DNA of 64,000 bases from positions 86,968-150,967 of the forward strand of contig VWYX01001272.1 of assembly GCA_013396525.1 (NCBI GenBank), written 5' to 3'. Source of the DNA: Chaetorhynchus papuensis. Taxonomy: Eukaryota > Chordata > Aves > Passeriformes > Rhipiduridae. Below the pieces are notes generated by a model that was not told where the DNA came from, did no database searches, and saw only the letters and a program-made list of their open reading frames with translations. Both the position numbers and the translations under genes were made by a program. Positions 15,916-29,600 of this stretch are shown here, one piece after another. Within the stretch, counting starts at the first letter, position 1. Each line of letters begins with the position of its first letter.

Positions 15916-18900
15916 GCTATGCCTTATCCTTTAGGTGTGGTAGAACTTTCTTTTAATACAATGACCGTAGCAAATACTGGAGTTTAGTCTAATAGTCTCT
16001 AAAAGGTAATTATAGTTACATTCAAGTAGCTGTTTAGGGTTTCTAGGTTTCTCTTATTTTAAAAGTTTCTAAACATCTGAACTTAATCTCCTTTGTAAGA
16101 TAGCTGTCCTGTAGCATAGTTACACTAACTAGATTAGAAATGCCCTCTTCGTATACTGTCAGTGATATTCCATTTAAGTTGAAAGTGGAGTATGTAGGAG
16201 AATGCTTAAGGCTTTTAATTTAAGTCATAGTATAGACATGTGCAAAGGTGTACTTGATAACAATTTGCTTTTATAACCTCAATTTACCCCATTAGTAGTT
16301 TCAAATATTCCAGTCACCTGTCTGTACAGTAAGACTGTGATTTTACTGACAGTGACTTTCAAGGGGGAAAATAACTGTTAAAATCTGTGTATATTATCTT
16401 CTATATAACATATATGGTTATTCTTAATATACTGTCACTTGACCTGGTAAGGATTTTATATGGCTTCAGTTATGGTTTATTTCCATTGTTCTGATTGTTT
16501 ATGTAAAGTCTGTATTTAATCTCTAGAGTAGTAGTCATTTAAATTTTGTAACATAGCAACTGAAAAGATAAAGTTGTCTTACCTTTTACCTCTTTCTCAA
16601 CCTCTCCCTTGTACCCATAGCAAAAGACCCTGAAATGTGGAGGTCTTTTATATTTGAAGGAAAGGACATTAAGCAGATGTTTTAGGAGCTGTTTTATAAA
16701 TTTCATAGGTATTTCCAATGTTTTTACAAATATTTTAGGGGGAAAAGGATTGGCAAGCCACTGACGTAGTAGTAGAATGGAACACATTATCTCTTGGTAG
16801 TTCCTGCTGGCAGTTGCCTGTACTATTAGTTCTTTGCTCAAAACAAGTTTCCATAAAGAAAACAAACAACTTGAAACAAGAAGTTGCTTTTTTTTCAGCT
16901 GCAGCCTGAAGAACCCTTCTGCTAAAATCATCTGTAAATAAGAATAATGCATCATGAGAAATGATGCAAGAACAATGTAATTAGCATTTCCATCAGCCAC
17001 CACTGCTTCAGCTTTGTTTTGATCAAGAAGTGATTGGGTCTATCATGGGAAAATCCCACCAACTGATGGTGGAACCTCTTTCTTGATGTTTTAACTCACA
17101 GTTAATTTAGAGGGCTGAAACTCTCCTCTAAACCTGTTTGTCAACATAAATACGACTTGGAAGAGATTTTCCTGGATGAAAACTAGTAACTTAGATAGAC
17201 TATGCAGTCTGCCCATGGAGGAGGTCAGTTCTGACAAATGAAATTTTACTTTGGGCTTAAACAATGCTGACATTTGTCAGTGTGTTGAAAGATTAGCTGA
17301 CATTTATTCACATCACATACTTTGGCACAATTTAATGTGTTTGATGTGGGGATGTTTGTGACTAGATTGGCTTTGCACAGTAAAGCTGAAGTGCATTGTA
17401 GGGTGATTGTCTGAAATTCCATGTGTAAGCACTCTGGTCAGTGCTGTTAGTAACTCATTTTCAAGAGCACTAGAATGATAAACCAGAGCTACCCTGTTAT
17501 GCTGCTTTTGTTAGAGCCACTAGGAATACCCTAAAAGGTCAAGGAATACCAACATGGATATTTTAGTCACAACTACATATCAGTCTGAGCGAGTCTTAAG
17601 TTCACTGGCCGTTTTTAATAGTCTTGAGGCTAATGACTTGAGGCTAAAAATTATTTCGTTTTAAACTAAGGCAAAAAGGATGTCATTTTTTAATTTTTTT
17701 TTCTTTTTTTTCTCTTTCTTCCCCTTTTTAAGCATTCTAAAACAATTTCTTGAAGTTTGTTAAAATACATTGCATTTTATGTTTCTGTACTTCAGCAGTA
17801 AGGTAAAATAGCTGGTTTAGCTCTGAATAATAATTTTGTTGGTTTTCTTTCAGCTTAATGTATTACACAGTAGCTTTGAACACTCAGGAATTGCAGTAGT
17901 GTCCTAGAGTGCACTATTTGCAAAACCACCGTCTGTTAAAATGAACCAGATTTCTAAGGGGGAGGGGGGCAGGGGGAATTAGTGCAATTTCCATGCTAGT
18001 TAAATGGGTATGCTATTATCAGACAATTGGAAACTTACCACGCTTAACCCCTGAGTTCTAAATAAATTTCAAAGTTGAAAATTTTTAAACCTGTGTTTCT
18101 GTTGATTTATGACTTCTTAGAGGAAGTGTTCATATGCAGAATCATCATTTTCCTGGCTATACTATATGGTGAGCAAAATGCTAATGTAATTAACATTTAG
18201 GTACTAGGTTGTGAAGCTGCATGTATAAAATTAAAGGTGGTGGGTTTTTTCATAGTTCTGAAGAATTTCATAGAGTTGAAGTGTTTAGATATCTTTGTGC
18301 TGCTCTGAATTACAACTATCCATAATTCTCAGCATCAAGTACTAAAAAAAGCATGCTATTCCTGAACAGGCTTGCAGAGGATACTTTCAAGGGTAGTTCA
18401 AGGATATCCTGCTGGGGATATTTTGAAAACTTCAAGTGTCCCATAGTATTCCTTTTACTTAGAAAGGTAGTCCTGTGTTTGAGGTTCAGATTTTAAGGTG
18501 AACTGCTGATTTAGCCATAAAAACTCCCAGATTCTTTATTAACTGTAAGCAGTGAGAAGAGTCGTACTGCATTATGGTTTGTCATCATTTACATATGTAT
18601 AAGCTGCTGAAGAAGTCTCTGATGGTCTCCAATGTGAAACAGTCTGTGCACCTACAATGATCAGAGGTCCCTTCCACAAGACATGAAATTCCTTTTTGGT
18701 TTTGAACTTGAAGAAAGGAAGATTCACCATCAGGATTCACTGTGCCATTATATTCAACAGATGTTGAACACGGTATCCAAAAGGCACTTCTCAATTAACG
18801 GTAGGAAGTTTGGAAAATCAGTTGCTTCTGTGAGTGTTTTATCACTGTGTATTTTATTTCATAGGCCTAAATTGCAGTAGTGACTGTTTATTTCCCCTTC

Positions 18901-21900
18901 TTTTTACTTTGCCCGTTGAAAGGGTGATCCCAACACTTGCCTAAATCTGTTGGTTTATGTGATGAAGTGGACAAGGAATGTAGTGGGGCAGGAAAGGTAA
19001 CTTTTTAGTCCGTGTTTTGTATTCCTAATATTATTTTGTCAGGTCTCAAACGTTGCAGTGTAATTCAAGGGAGTAACTGCAGTTACTGCAGTCAACAAAA
19101 GCACGGTGAGAAGTAGCACTATTCCTACCTAAAAACTAAGGGTCGAAGCTGTGGTATAAACTTAATTTCAATATCTGAGTAAGACAAAAATAGCAGGAGT
19201 AGGAGAAAAATAGCAGGAACTCATTAAAGATTGAGTGGATTTGGAAATTAAACTAGGATGCTTGTTTTTAAAGACTAAAACTTTAGCAGAAAAGCAAAAA
19301 AGGCTTTAGGGATTTTTCCCCATGGAAGAAGTTCAACTTTTGAAGGATTTTGACAAATAATGAACTGGATTGAAGTTGGATTTCTTTTTAAATGTAATTT
19401 ATTAAATGGTTATTTTATGGGAAGATACCAATACTGTGAACTGCATGTGTGGCTCACTGTTTGGATGAGCTAGGAAAGAGCACAAAGCAGATTCTGTGTT
19501 TGGTATCAGTCACCTGTGAAGCTTGAGTGTCATCACTAAGGCAGCACAGAGAAAAGAACAGGGAGTTTTTATCAAGTTTTAACAAGTGTTATATGTCGCA
19601 AAATAAAGCTTTGCATATGTTGCATCTGAAATGTAAGTTGTGCAATTTCTCTTCTACGGGAGAAAGGTCACTGAGATTAAAAAACAAACAAAAAAAATAT
19701 CTCTGTCATTACCACGTTATTCTTTTATGTTTACAGAATACAGGATTTTCCTCCCACGCTAAATGGGAGGAGATCAGAATTGCAAGATCATGATTGTTCT
19801 TTGACAAATGGGAGTTCTTCAACGTTTTATCCTTTTGAACTTTTGTAATCAGACAGTTTTCAAGATGTTAGTCATGTAATGTTTTGTAGTCTCACTTGTT
19901 GAGGGTGGAATTGGAAAATTAAATTAAAATTTCCCCTGAAATATGCACTGCCTTTTAGATCAGTGAAAGTAACATGAGAGCTTTTACATAAATTAAAATC
20001 TGCAGTTCAGTGCTAAAGTTACAAGTTATCAGGATAGTTTTGTGGGATTAGTTTTTGGGAATACATGCATGGATTAATGCTATTCCTTATTTATTTGTTG
20101 TTAATTTCTTTGTTCAACCAGAAGTTACTTTGAATTTAAAAAACAAATACTGTTAATTCCATTAATGTTAATTCATGTTTAAAACTGCCTTTTCAGGTGA
20201 GAATTCATAGCAAAGGCTTTTCTTCCCATGAAAAAAAATACTACTGGTATCCTATTTACACTAAATAAAGTGTAACTTCTATCTACCGAATCACCACTAC
20301 ACAAAACCATAAATAATACATAACTCCTATCTTACGTTGCTATAAATTCTTCTTACTCTGTCTAGAAAAACAATGGAATGCCTGTTATGCAGAATAAAAA
20401 GTTCTCAATTTTGGTTTGTATCACCAAGCCTGAAAAATACCTAGAATTTTAATGCATTTGGCACAAAGGATTTATTTCCTCTTTGCATGCAGGGGAAAGC
20501 TTCCTGCATTACCATACTGAGCTGACATATAATGTTTTCCAGAAGTGACACTCCATTTGAGTCTGAATTATTTGTACTTTGCTACAAATAAAACATGAAA
20601 ATGATATATCAATATTAAACATTTAAGCTGCTTTCATAGTTGTCATAGATATTTGGTTTTAATAAACAACTATGGCTTAAGGAGAGAACTGTCTGAAAAT
20701 ACTCAGCTGAAACAGTCAACTGCTCACCCATTCTGTTTTTATATTATGGCTCTGTGTCACTGTAATCATATGCCATATGAAGTCTTGTCTTCCCCGAGGG
20801 ACATTAAATAAACCAAGAGGCTGGACCAGTGTCAGCTTGGTGTACAGGCCTGTGAAATGAAATTCTGCAAGCTCCATAAGCAGTGTGCAGGGTCCAGTGA
20901 GGGCAGTGTGCAGTCTGATGTGCACAGCTGGAGGATTTGCTTCTCAGCCCTTGGGAGCTATGGTAGTTTATCACACGTCTCTAGAGGTTACCCAGGATGC
21001 CTCTTCTCCAGTATTTTATCTTGCTTCCAGACTGGCAAAACCAAGCAGCTTCTTAATTTTGAAGTTCTTTATCAATATATTTTTTGTTAGTTATGAAGTC
21101 AGAGTCACTTCTGTGCATTCCTAACCACAACATGAACTAGCTATTCAGGTAACTCTCAGAGTCATGTGAGAAGCCTCCAGTTCACAGTTTTTAGAAGTAA
21201 AATAAAATTAATAAATTATAATTAGATTTGAATCTTGGGGGTATTATCACTGAGCATCTCCTGAACACTTGGATTTGACAGTAATCAACCTGCTTACATG
21301 GGCTGTGGATGCTTTTGATGTGGAAGAACTTTTAATAATTACGTAACTTTACATTTTAAATGCATTCATCTACTTAACTGAGTATTGGTCCTACACAGTC
21401 CCCATTAAATTTTTTACAGATTTTGTCTTTCTAAGTATTTATCTTTACAGCATTTAAAAGTGTTAGAGGACTACTGGTGCCTAAAAACATGGCTTGACAA
21501 TTACTACAAATTGGTAATTACAGAACATGGTGCCAAACAATAGGACAAGAGGCAATGTTCAGAAACTGATGCACAGAAAGTTCCACCTGAATGTGAGGAA
21601 TAACTTCTTTACTGTGCAGGTTACCAGGCACTGGAACAGGCTGCCCAGAGAGGTTGTGGAGTCTCCCTCACTGGAGATATTCAAGAACCTCCTGGATGCA
21701 ACCCTGAGCAATGTGCTCAGGCTTGAGCAGGGATGTTGGACCAGGTGACCCACTGTGGTCTCTTCCAACCTGACCCATTCTGTGATTCTGCATATTAAAA
21801 GCAGCCAATTCCTCTCTTTTCCCTAGCCCCATGTCCTCCTCCTTTCCCTGCAGTACTTACAACCATATCTGCACATAATATGACAAATTCTTTTCTGATC

Positions 21901-24900
21901 TGATGGAAATTACTTTGGTAGTTTAGTCTTCCTATGGGTAAGATGAAAGCCCCAGACAACCCAGTGGCTGCAAAGTTGTCAAATCCTAGACAAGAGAAGA
22001 AATGGAGGCATATGTCATCTGAGAACAAGATTTCCCTCTTCTGCAGGAACTGCACTTGTAGCAGATTGGGAATAAAGTGAAAGTTTTCTTTTCCTTAGCC
22101 TCTTTTCATCCCTTTGAAAGTCCTGGGATGGAAATGACATTTTGCCTGTTACTATTAAGAACTAAGATGAAAATGGAGTACACTGTTGATAAAAAACCTA
22201 TATAATCACTAAGGAATCAAACAACAATAAAATCTCAACAGCTCAAAGTTATATTGCAAATTTAGGCTATTTTAAATTTGCAATACATGTGCAATTAAGT
22301 ACTTATATATTTTTGATATAATATTGTCTTGGTTTCATTCTGCATCTTTAGTTGATGGTTTCTGCAGGTGCACCAAGCTTGTTTATAAGAAGATCTTCAT
22401 TCCACAGAGTTTTTAAACTCAGTGCCCTTCCTTAAATTGGCAGGTAGGAGTGGAAGAAGCAGTTGGCACAATTCCTCTGAGGGGCAGGGAGTCCTCCACG
22501 CTCAGGGCATGCGATGTCCTGGCTCTGAAGATTACGGTTGTGATGCCACTTGAGTAATAAGGGGAGTGAACATGAACATACAATTGACTTCTGTGTAAGG
22601 AGACAAGATGAAAAGCTAAAAAGTACAGTGGACACAGGCAAAAGAAATTGAGCTCTCATGTCATTTTAGTAGCAGGAATCATAAAGGAGCAGGTAGTGAC
22701 AGCTCAGTGTATAGAAAAATGATCCAGAAAAAAAAGTGAGAGCAGAGGAAAAAAATGTTCAGTGACATTTGAAAACATTATGGACAACACAGGGAATGGA
22801 AAGTGAAATTATAGGAACCCTAATCAAGAATTATATTGGACCTTTGTGAAACTGTCTTGGTATATCAGAAAATTATCTAATTAATGCAGTTTGAACATTA
22901 GTTGCATTTTTCCTGTAAGTATAAGGGTATGCAAATTCTGAAGAAAAGTGGATTTTTAGGTTGACTCCAAGAATATTTACCAAAGCAATTTTAGTCGGAG
23001 GCACAATTTTCATTATTTGCTCCATATGTTTTTGATAGGTGAGTCATAATCATGTATTTGGACAGATCAGTGTAAGATAGCCTCTGAAATAACGAAGGTA
23101 ACAGATTAAAATTCTCTTTCCCCTGAATCTTTGAATATTTGGGACCCAGGACCCTGATCCTTGAAGTCTCTGGCAAAACTTAGGTGGACTGATAAAAGAT
23201 CAGACTACGTTAGCTAAATACTAAAGCTTTTTTTAGAAACTAAACAGCTATTGTGTTGTCCATCTCTATACCTGCAATAGATTAGGAAGGGTTAATTGCA
23301 GAATTGTTTTCTTCTATTTTTTTGCATAGGTAAAGGCCAACACTGAAATAAAAACCAAATTACAACACCTGACTCCTAATGAACTCTCTCTGGGAATTAG
23401 GGCCTTTCCTTACTGGGATTACTGGATAACTTAAGAAGAAGATACTGATACTCATATTCTTTCTGGGAGTCTGATAATAGTGTTTGTTTTCTTACTGTGC
23501 TTATGGGACTGATTCCCTAATCCCCATAACATTATGCACTGTACAAAAACATCTCTGCAAGACAGGTTACCAAGAAATGGGGAAAGGGAAAAAACCCAAC
23601 AGAACAAAGGGATAATTCTCCAGATGCCCCTATTCCCATGATGACAAGGAGCTAAAAAACGTTTCACGTATGTATTAGGCATTGCACGACACTTTAAAAA
23701 ACAAAGACGTGACAACAGTGATAACAGACACCTTTGGTAGTCCTGTAAGAATAAACTTAAAGTGAATTCAGTGATGGGGGATTCTGCCCACGAGTTTCAG
23801 CTGCAGTGTAATGCTTTAGTTACTTACCCAGTTAAGATTGAGTAGGTAGTAATTAACTCATGCTCTATTTATATGCAGGGTGAACTGCCCCTTGCTTTTC
23901 ATGCCTGCTATCCTCAGGAATAGGATTTGCAGCATAGATGAAGTTATCTTGGTAAACAATGCTTCAGTAAAAAAATGTAGTAGGTGCCTTGTTTTTAATA
24001 TTGAAAAGCTCTGTGTGATAAGTAAAAAAGACTTCTTGAACATAAGGACAGTTAAAAGCTATGATTTTTTTTTGCAAAGGTGGCTTTTCATTCAGAGATA
24101 ATTTTTCTCTATTACAGAGTAGAAGTCATATTTGTACTGAATACAATTTGCTTAAGACCACAAAGCTGATCTTTCCATGCAAAACCAGCTTGCAGTCTAT
24201 GAAGTGTTGGCATTCATAAGCTTATGCTGCTTTACATCTTCTGACCTTCAACAGGGTTTTCTGGAAGAGGCTTAAGAAACTGAATATAATCGTTTGAAAT
24301 CAGTTTTATCTCGCTGTGATTACATCAACACAGATAGTCAATATGTCCATGTTTATAACCGAACACATGTCCATTGCTTAAACTTGATGTTCTTGCTATC
24401 ATTGTGGCATATGGCATTAAGAGATGTATTTTAGGATAAACATATGTTTGGATCATGCAAAACAACAACAACTAGTAAAACAGAAATGTTCCACTTAATG
24501 CTGTAACAGCCTAAGTTAGTTCTGAAGAACTGCAGGAAAGAGAAGCCTTTAACAGGTCAATGTGTCTACTTAATGCAACGAATCCTCTGCAACCTAAATG
24601 GTCTTGCAAAAAATCATATAGTGATAAATATTGACTTCCAGGGAAAACACAGTTGAGCAATGTCAGGTTGCATAGCATCAGGAGCCTATGGTTTGTGAAT
24701 GAGAATTGAATTTAGAAGACCAAGTACAGGACGCAGCTTACGTGACAATACTTTTCCTATCCTTACTTTTGGTAGGCTAATCTCCTTTCCTACTCAAAAA
24801 TAAACATATATTTGTTCCATCTTCAGCAAATTCCCACAAAGCCAAGGGGCTTGTTCACTTCTGCAGCTACCTAACAGGGTAAGGATACTCTTGCTGCCTT

Positions 24901-25930
24901 CTTCTGCTTAAAGGGTTCTGCCTTTTAAACAAACCCCAAAGTTTGTATGCTTGCTTAACATCGATGACACTGTTGATGCTGGATAGAAATTGGAAGCTGA
25001 TGCCATGTTGTGCTGTTTTTTTGTTTTCCTCCAAGTAGCTGTTTTCGAATTATTAAAAACATACGAGAAGGTAAAGCTTGTACATAAAGGTAATACTTGC
25101 ATCACGCTAAATAATACAGTAGAACAAGATAGGCAGGCTTTTGGATGCAGAACTCTTCTAGAGGTCTAGAACCAAAGATTTCAAAAGTAATACAAACTGC
25201 AAACAATTGTTCAATAATTTGTTTGCTTATCAGGCCATCTCTGAAGAAAAAATTGGGGCTACCACTGGAGCAGAGGTGACCCAAGGATTTTTTAACATCG
25301 TCAGAAGGGAGAGGGGTGAAGGGACAGAGAAAGGGGATTCAGCGTTTTTGGAATGTGCAGCATGAGCCGTGGGAAGATGGAGATTATAATGACCTATAAA
25401 ATCAGTTTCTCTGTTAAATCCTTAGTTTTACATAACCACTGGGATTATAAATTTTATAGGTTGTCTTTGGATAAACATTTTGTAGGTTTGTCTTGAGGAT
25501 CCGTTGAGTCTGAAATACTACAGCAGGAATAACAGCTTTTTGAAGTGTGTTTCCGCAAGTTGTTTAATTTACTGATTGCACACAGTCACTCTACTGCATG
25601 CTGCCTGTTTATATTCACCTACACAGATACGGCAAAATCATCTGGTGCGAAGGACAGGGGTTATTTCAGTCCAGGAAAGGAAAACGTGGAATCCAAAAAT
25701 GCTCCAACTTAAAATACGCCCCCGTTCATTAGGACTTCTACACCCCCAGACTACCAGTGCGGGAAAATCAGATGATCCGTGGCAGAGTAGCACTCAGGGA
25801 AGCCCACAGAAACAGAGCCCCTCAGCGGGAGGGCCGCGCCCCTCCGCGGCTCCAGCAGCCCCGCTCCGGCTGCAGGTGCCCAGCGCCCCGCCTGCCGCCC
25901 ACCCCAGGCCGGCCTGTGGTGAGACTTAGT
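15916..25930. other. ELOC-UBE2W intergenic region
   Basis: This is about 10 kb of AT-rich DNA. The only element I recognise is the CR1 copy at 21525-21792. A 14-base perfect palindrome GTAACTGCAGTTAC is at 19073-19086. Sequence becomes GC-rich from about 25800, the upstream shore of the UBE2W island. The short open frames across the region lack any family signature. Confidence 0.6.
21525..21792 (+). mobile_element. CR1 retrotransposon 3' end, sense
   Basis: It contains AGGACAAGAGGCAATG, AGTTCCACCTGAATGTGAGG, TTACCAGGCACTGGAACAGG, CTGCCCAGAGAGGTTGTGGA and the 3' terminus CCATTCTGTGATTCTGC. It is a 5'-truncated copy of about 270 bp. Overlapping open frames on both strands are shadows of this repeat. 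Confidence 0.88.
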
Positions 25931-25934
25931 GACA

Positions 25935-26205
25935 CGGCGTGGGGTAATGGGACAGATTGAAAGTGGAGAGATTTGGGTTAGGTACCAGGAAGAAATTCTT
26001 TACTGTGAGGGTGGTGAGGCACTGGAAGGCGTTGCCCAGCGAGGTTTCCGGATGCCCCATTCCTGGCAGTGATCAAAGCCAGGTTGGAACGGGGTCTCAG
26101 CAGCTTGGTCTGGTGGGAGGTGCCCCTGCCCACGGCGGGGGTGTTGGATCTAGATGATCTTCAAGGTCCCTTACCACTCTTTAACATTCTGTGGTTCTAT
26201 CATAC
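25935..26205 (+). mobile_element. CR1 retrotransposon 3' end, sense, in the UBE2W upstream island
   Basis: CR1 blocks are AGGAAGAAATTCTTTACTGT, GAGGGTGGTGAGGCACTGG, GATGATCTTCAAGGTCCCTT and the end CATTCTGTGGTTCTATCAT. It is about 270 bp, 5'-truncated, and similar in type to the copy at 1658-2255. GC-rich island sequence lies on both sides (25800-25930 and from 26210), so it interrupts the island. Confidence 0.88.
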
Positions 26206-26330
26206 GTGACCCTCCCGCCGCGGCACACTGGGCGTGAGGGGAGTGCAATTCTAAAACCCTTCGCACACAGAAGCCGGCGGGGGCTCAGCCCCTGCCCGGC
26301 CCCGCGGGTGGCGGTGATGGACCCCGCGCC

Positions 26331-26451
26331 GGAGCCTCCCCGGCCGCAGGGCGAGCAGGGCACGGCGGCGCCGGCGGAGCCTCCCTGGCCGCAGGGCGAG
26401 TAGGGCAAGCAGGGCACGGGCGGCGCCGGCGGAGCCTCTCCGGCAGCGGGC
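26331..26451 (+). repeat. GC-rich minisatellite in the UBE2W promoter
   Basis: Three head-to-tail units each start GGAGCCTC: 26331-26375 (45 bp), 26376-26430 (55 bp) and a partial third from 26431. The 10-base length difference comes from an extra internal GCGAGTAGGGCAAG-type duplication in the second unit. Confidence 0.8.
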
Positions 26452-26615
26452 AAGGACGGCGGGCCACGTGACCGCCCCGGGCCCGCCCGCACCGCCCTCG
26501 CCCCGCGCACGCGCGGCCGCCCAACGGGCGGGCGCGGGCACGTGACCGGGGAGCGCGCGGGGCGGGGCCGTCGCGGCGGCGGCGCAGAGGGGAGGGGGGA
26601 GGAGGCGGATCCATC

Positions 26616-26630
26616 ATGGCGTCGATGCAG
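26616..26630 (+). CDS. UBE2W: UBE2W exon 1, five codons
   Basis: ATGGCGTCGATGCAG encodes MASMQ, the known UBE2W N-terminus, followed at once by donor GTGAGG. The start context CCATCATGG is good. Exon 1 ends in phase 0. Confidence 0.95.
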
Positions 26631-29600
26631 GTGAGGCGTCTGCGGCGGAGCCCCCGCGGCAGCGCTGGGGCCGGGCGGCGGCGGGGGGGAGCCGGGGGGA
26701 GCCGGGAGGAGCCGTTCCGCCGGGCGCGTGCGTGCGCGCGCGCGCGCGGTGCGGTGCGGTGCGGTGCGAGGACGGGCGCGGAGGGAGGAACCGCCCGGGC
26801 AGAGGTTGAGGGCGTCGAGCTCCGGTTAGCAGGGCCGGGGAGGGCAGGTGGCGGCAGGGAAGGATGGAGGTGAGACCCGCAGGGGTGTGAGGGGCGAGGC
26901 CGGGACTCCGACGGCGGCGGGTGGGGCGGGTTTGGGGGGAGGCACCGGGCCCGGGGCGCGGGGAAAGAGGCGCCTCAGGGAGGCGTCTGGCAGCGATGCC
27001 GCCGCTCCCTGGGCAGGAGAGGGAAGGGCGAAGGGATCTCTGCCCCCCCGGGACTGGAGGGGGCCGCAGCTTCGCTTCCCATACATTCGTGGGAATGGAT
27101 GGCACACCGTGCGATCAGGGAGACCCTGCCGGTGGCATCGTGGGGACCGTGACCAACAGCTCCGAGTTCCTGGGGTTACGGCACTGTAATTCCCCCGCAC
27201 AGGGGGCTGGGGCAGGCTGCGTGTTGCCCGTACTCTTTCTCCCCGTAAAATGAGGTTGCGGTGTGGTGTCAGCCCTGTGGACAGGTAACGTCTGGCTTTC
27301 TCGGCCGGATGGGGTTGCTGTAGGTACAGTAGCATGGAACATCTTGCTGCCTGACAGGTATTTCCAGCTGAATTATTCATTCATACCTACTCCGAAAGGG
27401 TTCTTAAATAGGGGCTGCGGAAATTGCTCTGGTAGAATGGATCACTTTCACTGTGTGCTGCTGTGAGTGGGTAGTGCTTTATTATGACTGGGGCAGGAGA
27501 AAAGATCTCTAGGTTTTGTGGCAGTGACCCCTTATTTAACCAGCAACTTCTCTGTTTTTCCTTGGATATTTGCAGTTTTCCGTTTTGTTTTTATTTTAGG
27601 ATCATCTACATCTCTCTTGTGTCATTTTGGTCCAGTATAGCTTATGGTTTTTGTCACTAGTAGTAGAACAGCACAGAAAGAGTGTGCAAAATGAATGAAA
27701 TTTGTTTAATTGTCCTAATAACCTGGATTTAGTATAGCCAAAAAGAGTTAAAATGTCAAAGCATTGAACTTTATGGGATAAAAATTATTCTCATGAAGTT
27801 TAGAAGCATAACCCCCCTCCCCCCCATGGTGTGTCTTTCAGAGTTACTGAAATTAAAAGAGATCAAGAAATTGAACAAACTGTACAGAATGTTCTTCTTT
27901 AGTAGTAGCTTAGGCAAGTTAGTCTGATCTGCCTTGGTTTTATTAGCTGTATCTGGCAAATGTGTTTTTTCAATGCTTTTATTCTAATGTGCAGACTTCT
28001 ACAAGCTCGGCTGCAAAATAGAGGCTATAATTTATTAAGAAGTATCTTTTATAAAACTGTGTGAAAAGCAGAGAAATGGCAGCTGTGAAGCAGGAAGGAG
28101 GCAATCTGTGAAGGGACTTGGTAAAGCTGTGCTGTGTCGCTGTCTCTGGCCTAGTAAATGACCTACAGCGTGCCTCACCCTAATTCCTGTTGCTCCCTCT
28201 GTCAAGGGGAAAAAATGGTTACGTATTAAGTGAGGTTGTTTAGGATACATGAATGACAAATGTTGCCTAAATGTGAGATGTGTGGAGGGTAGTACTCACT
28301 TCCTGAAATTACAGCCATGGTAAGTCCAGTGGTGTAATTGCTTTCATTTTAGAAATACCAGCTGTAAGATGACTCTTTCTGTTTTCTTCCATGATGTTCT
28401 GTTGTCTTTGGATAAGAGATTCAAGGACCTTTATGAAGGTTTTTTTGTCTATATGTTCCTAATTGCATAATGCTCTAATTACTCTTTCTTATGTTTAGTA
28501 AACTACTAATTTAATAATGTAGTTTAGTGTGTTGGAAAGGAGTTGTAAACAGGAAGCTTAAATGAAAATTTAGTAAGTGAAGAGTAAAATTATTAAGTTT
28601 ATCATAAACATGCTCCCAGATGAGAAAGATTTCAAGGCTCTGAATTCTTGTATCAATTAACATTTGTGTTCAGTGTCAAAAAATGTTTTACAAAGGAAAC
28701 TGGTATATATAATTTGAAGTGGTTTTTTGGTTCAGAATAATTTAATTTATTATAATTAGTGCTATCTTCTAAATTGCCTGACACAAAAAAGAGATGTCCT
28801 TTTCCTGATTAAGTATACTGTTTTTAGATACCCAGTGTTTACGTGAAATTTTTGTGCAACTCTTTGTCATCTCTGACTCTACCAGTGGTCTGACACTCTA
28901 CTATGATGACAATATTATTTATATTATTGATAAAAAAGATACGTTGGTGCACAAAGTAAGTTCTAGTTACTTGTTAAATTGCTGTAATTTTATACAACAG
29001 TATTGTGATGCCCTAGGTTAATTACATTTTATTTTTACAGATCTACTGCAAAGTCTCTGATTAACCTGTTCTTAGTCAGTCCACTAGGGAAGTTTTGGAA
29101 CTTGTAACAAATTGTCTCTTTTTGCTAATGGCTCTGAGCATTGACCTGAATAGTTACTGCAGTTCAGCGGATGCACAGTAACTTGTGAAACACCTGAGTT
29201 CGAGTCTTTGTGTGTGTCATTAAACTTACTGTGATTTTTGTCTGTGTGGATAGTCTTCAATGGTAGTTTTCTGTAACCCTTTTTTTCTGCAGTAATAGAA
29301 GCCAATGTTGATGAGATCTTGTATTTTGTTTTCTAACAACAACGTTGTTACTAATTTGGCACTGGTGGACTGGTTTAAACCCAGTTTGCATAACTTTAGG
29401 CAAATAATATTTTTTCTTTAAAAAAGCTAAAAGACAAACCTTTAAAGAAAGAGCACTTATTTTCAAGAATTTTCCCAGAAAAAGCCCCAGCTTGTGCAAC
29501 TTTCTCCTGGAAAAAAACCACAGAAATATTCTGAAAAGGTGTAAGTAAAGCCAAACAAGGGAATAGAATGGATTTGCTCTAGAAAATTTTGATACAGCAT

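Larger units (their letters stand above)
26206..27060 (+). promoter_or_regulatory. UBE2W: UBE2W promoter CpG island with NRF1 and E-box motifs
   Basis: The block is strongly GC- and CpG-rich around the UBE2W start codon, with no TATA box. CGCGCACGCGCG at 26504-26515 is an exact match to the NRF1 consensus YGCGCAYGCGCR. CACGTGAC E-boxes (USF/MYC/MITF type) occur at 26465-26472 and 26539-26546, 74 bp apart. The transcription start should fall between about 26470 and 26600. Binding is inferred from motifs only. Confidence 0.68.

Noticed and set aside
16539..17003. A 154-codon minus-strand open frame downstream of ELOC
   Set aside because: I see no family motif, no conserved-looking start context and no splice context. 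It is probably chance in AT-rich DNA.
21527..21768. Open frames of about 70 codons on both strands
   Set aside because: They coincide with a CR1 3' end.
26181..27380. Long open frames on both strands around the UBE2W start
   Set aside because: GC-rich island lacks stop codons by composition. The products are low-complexity and none continues into a recognised domain.
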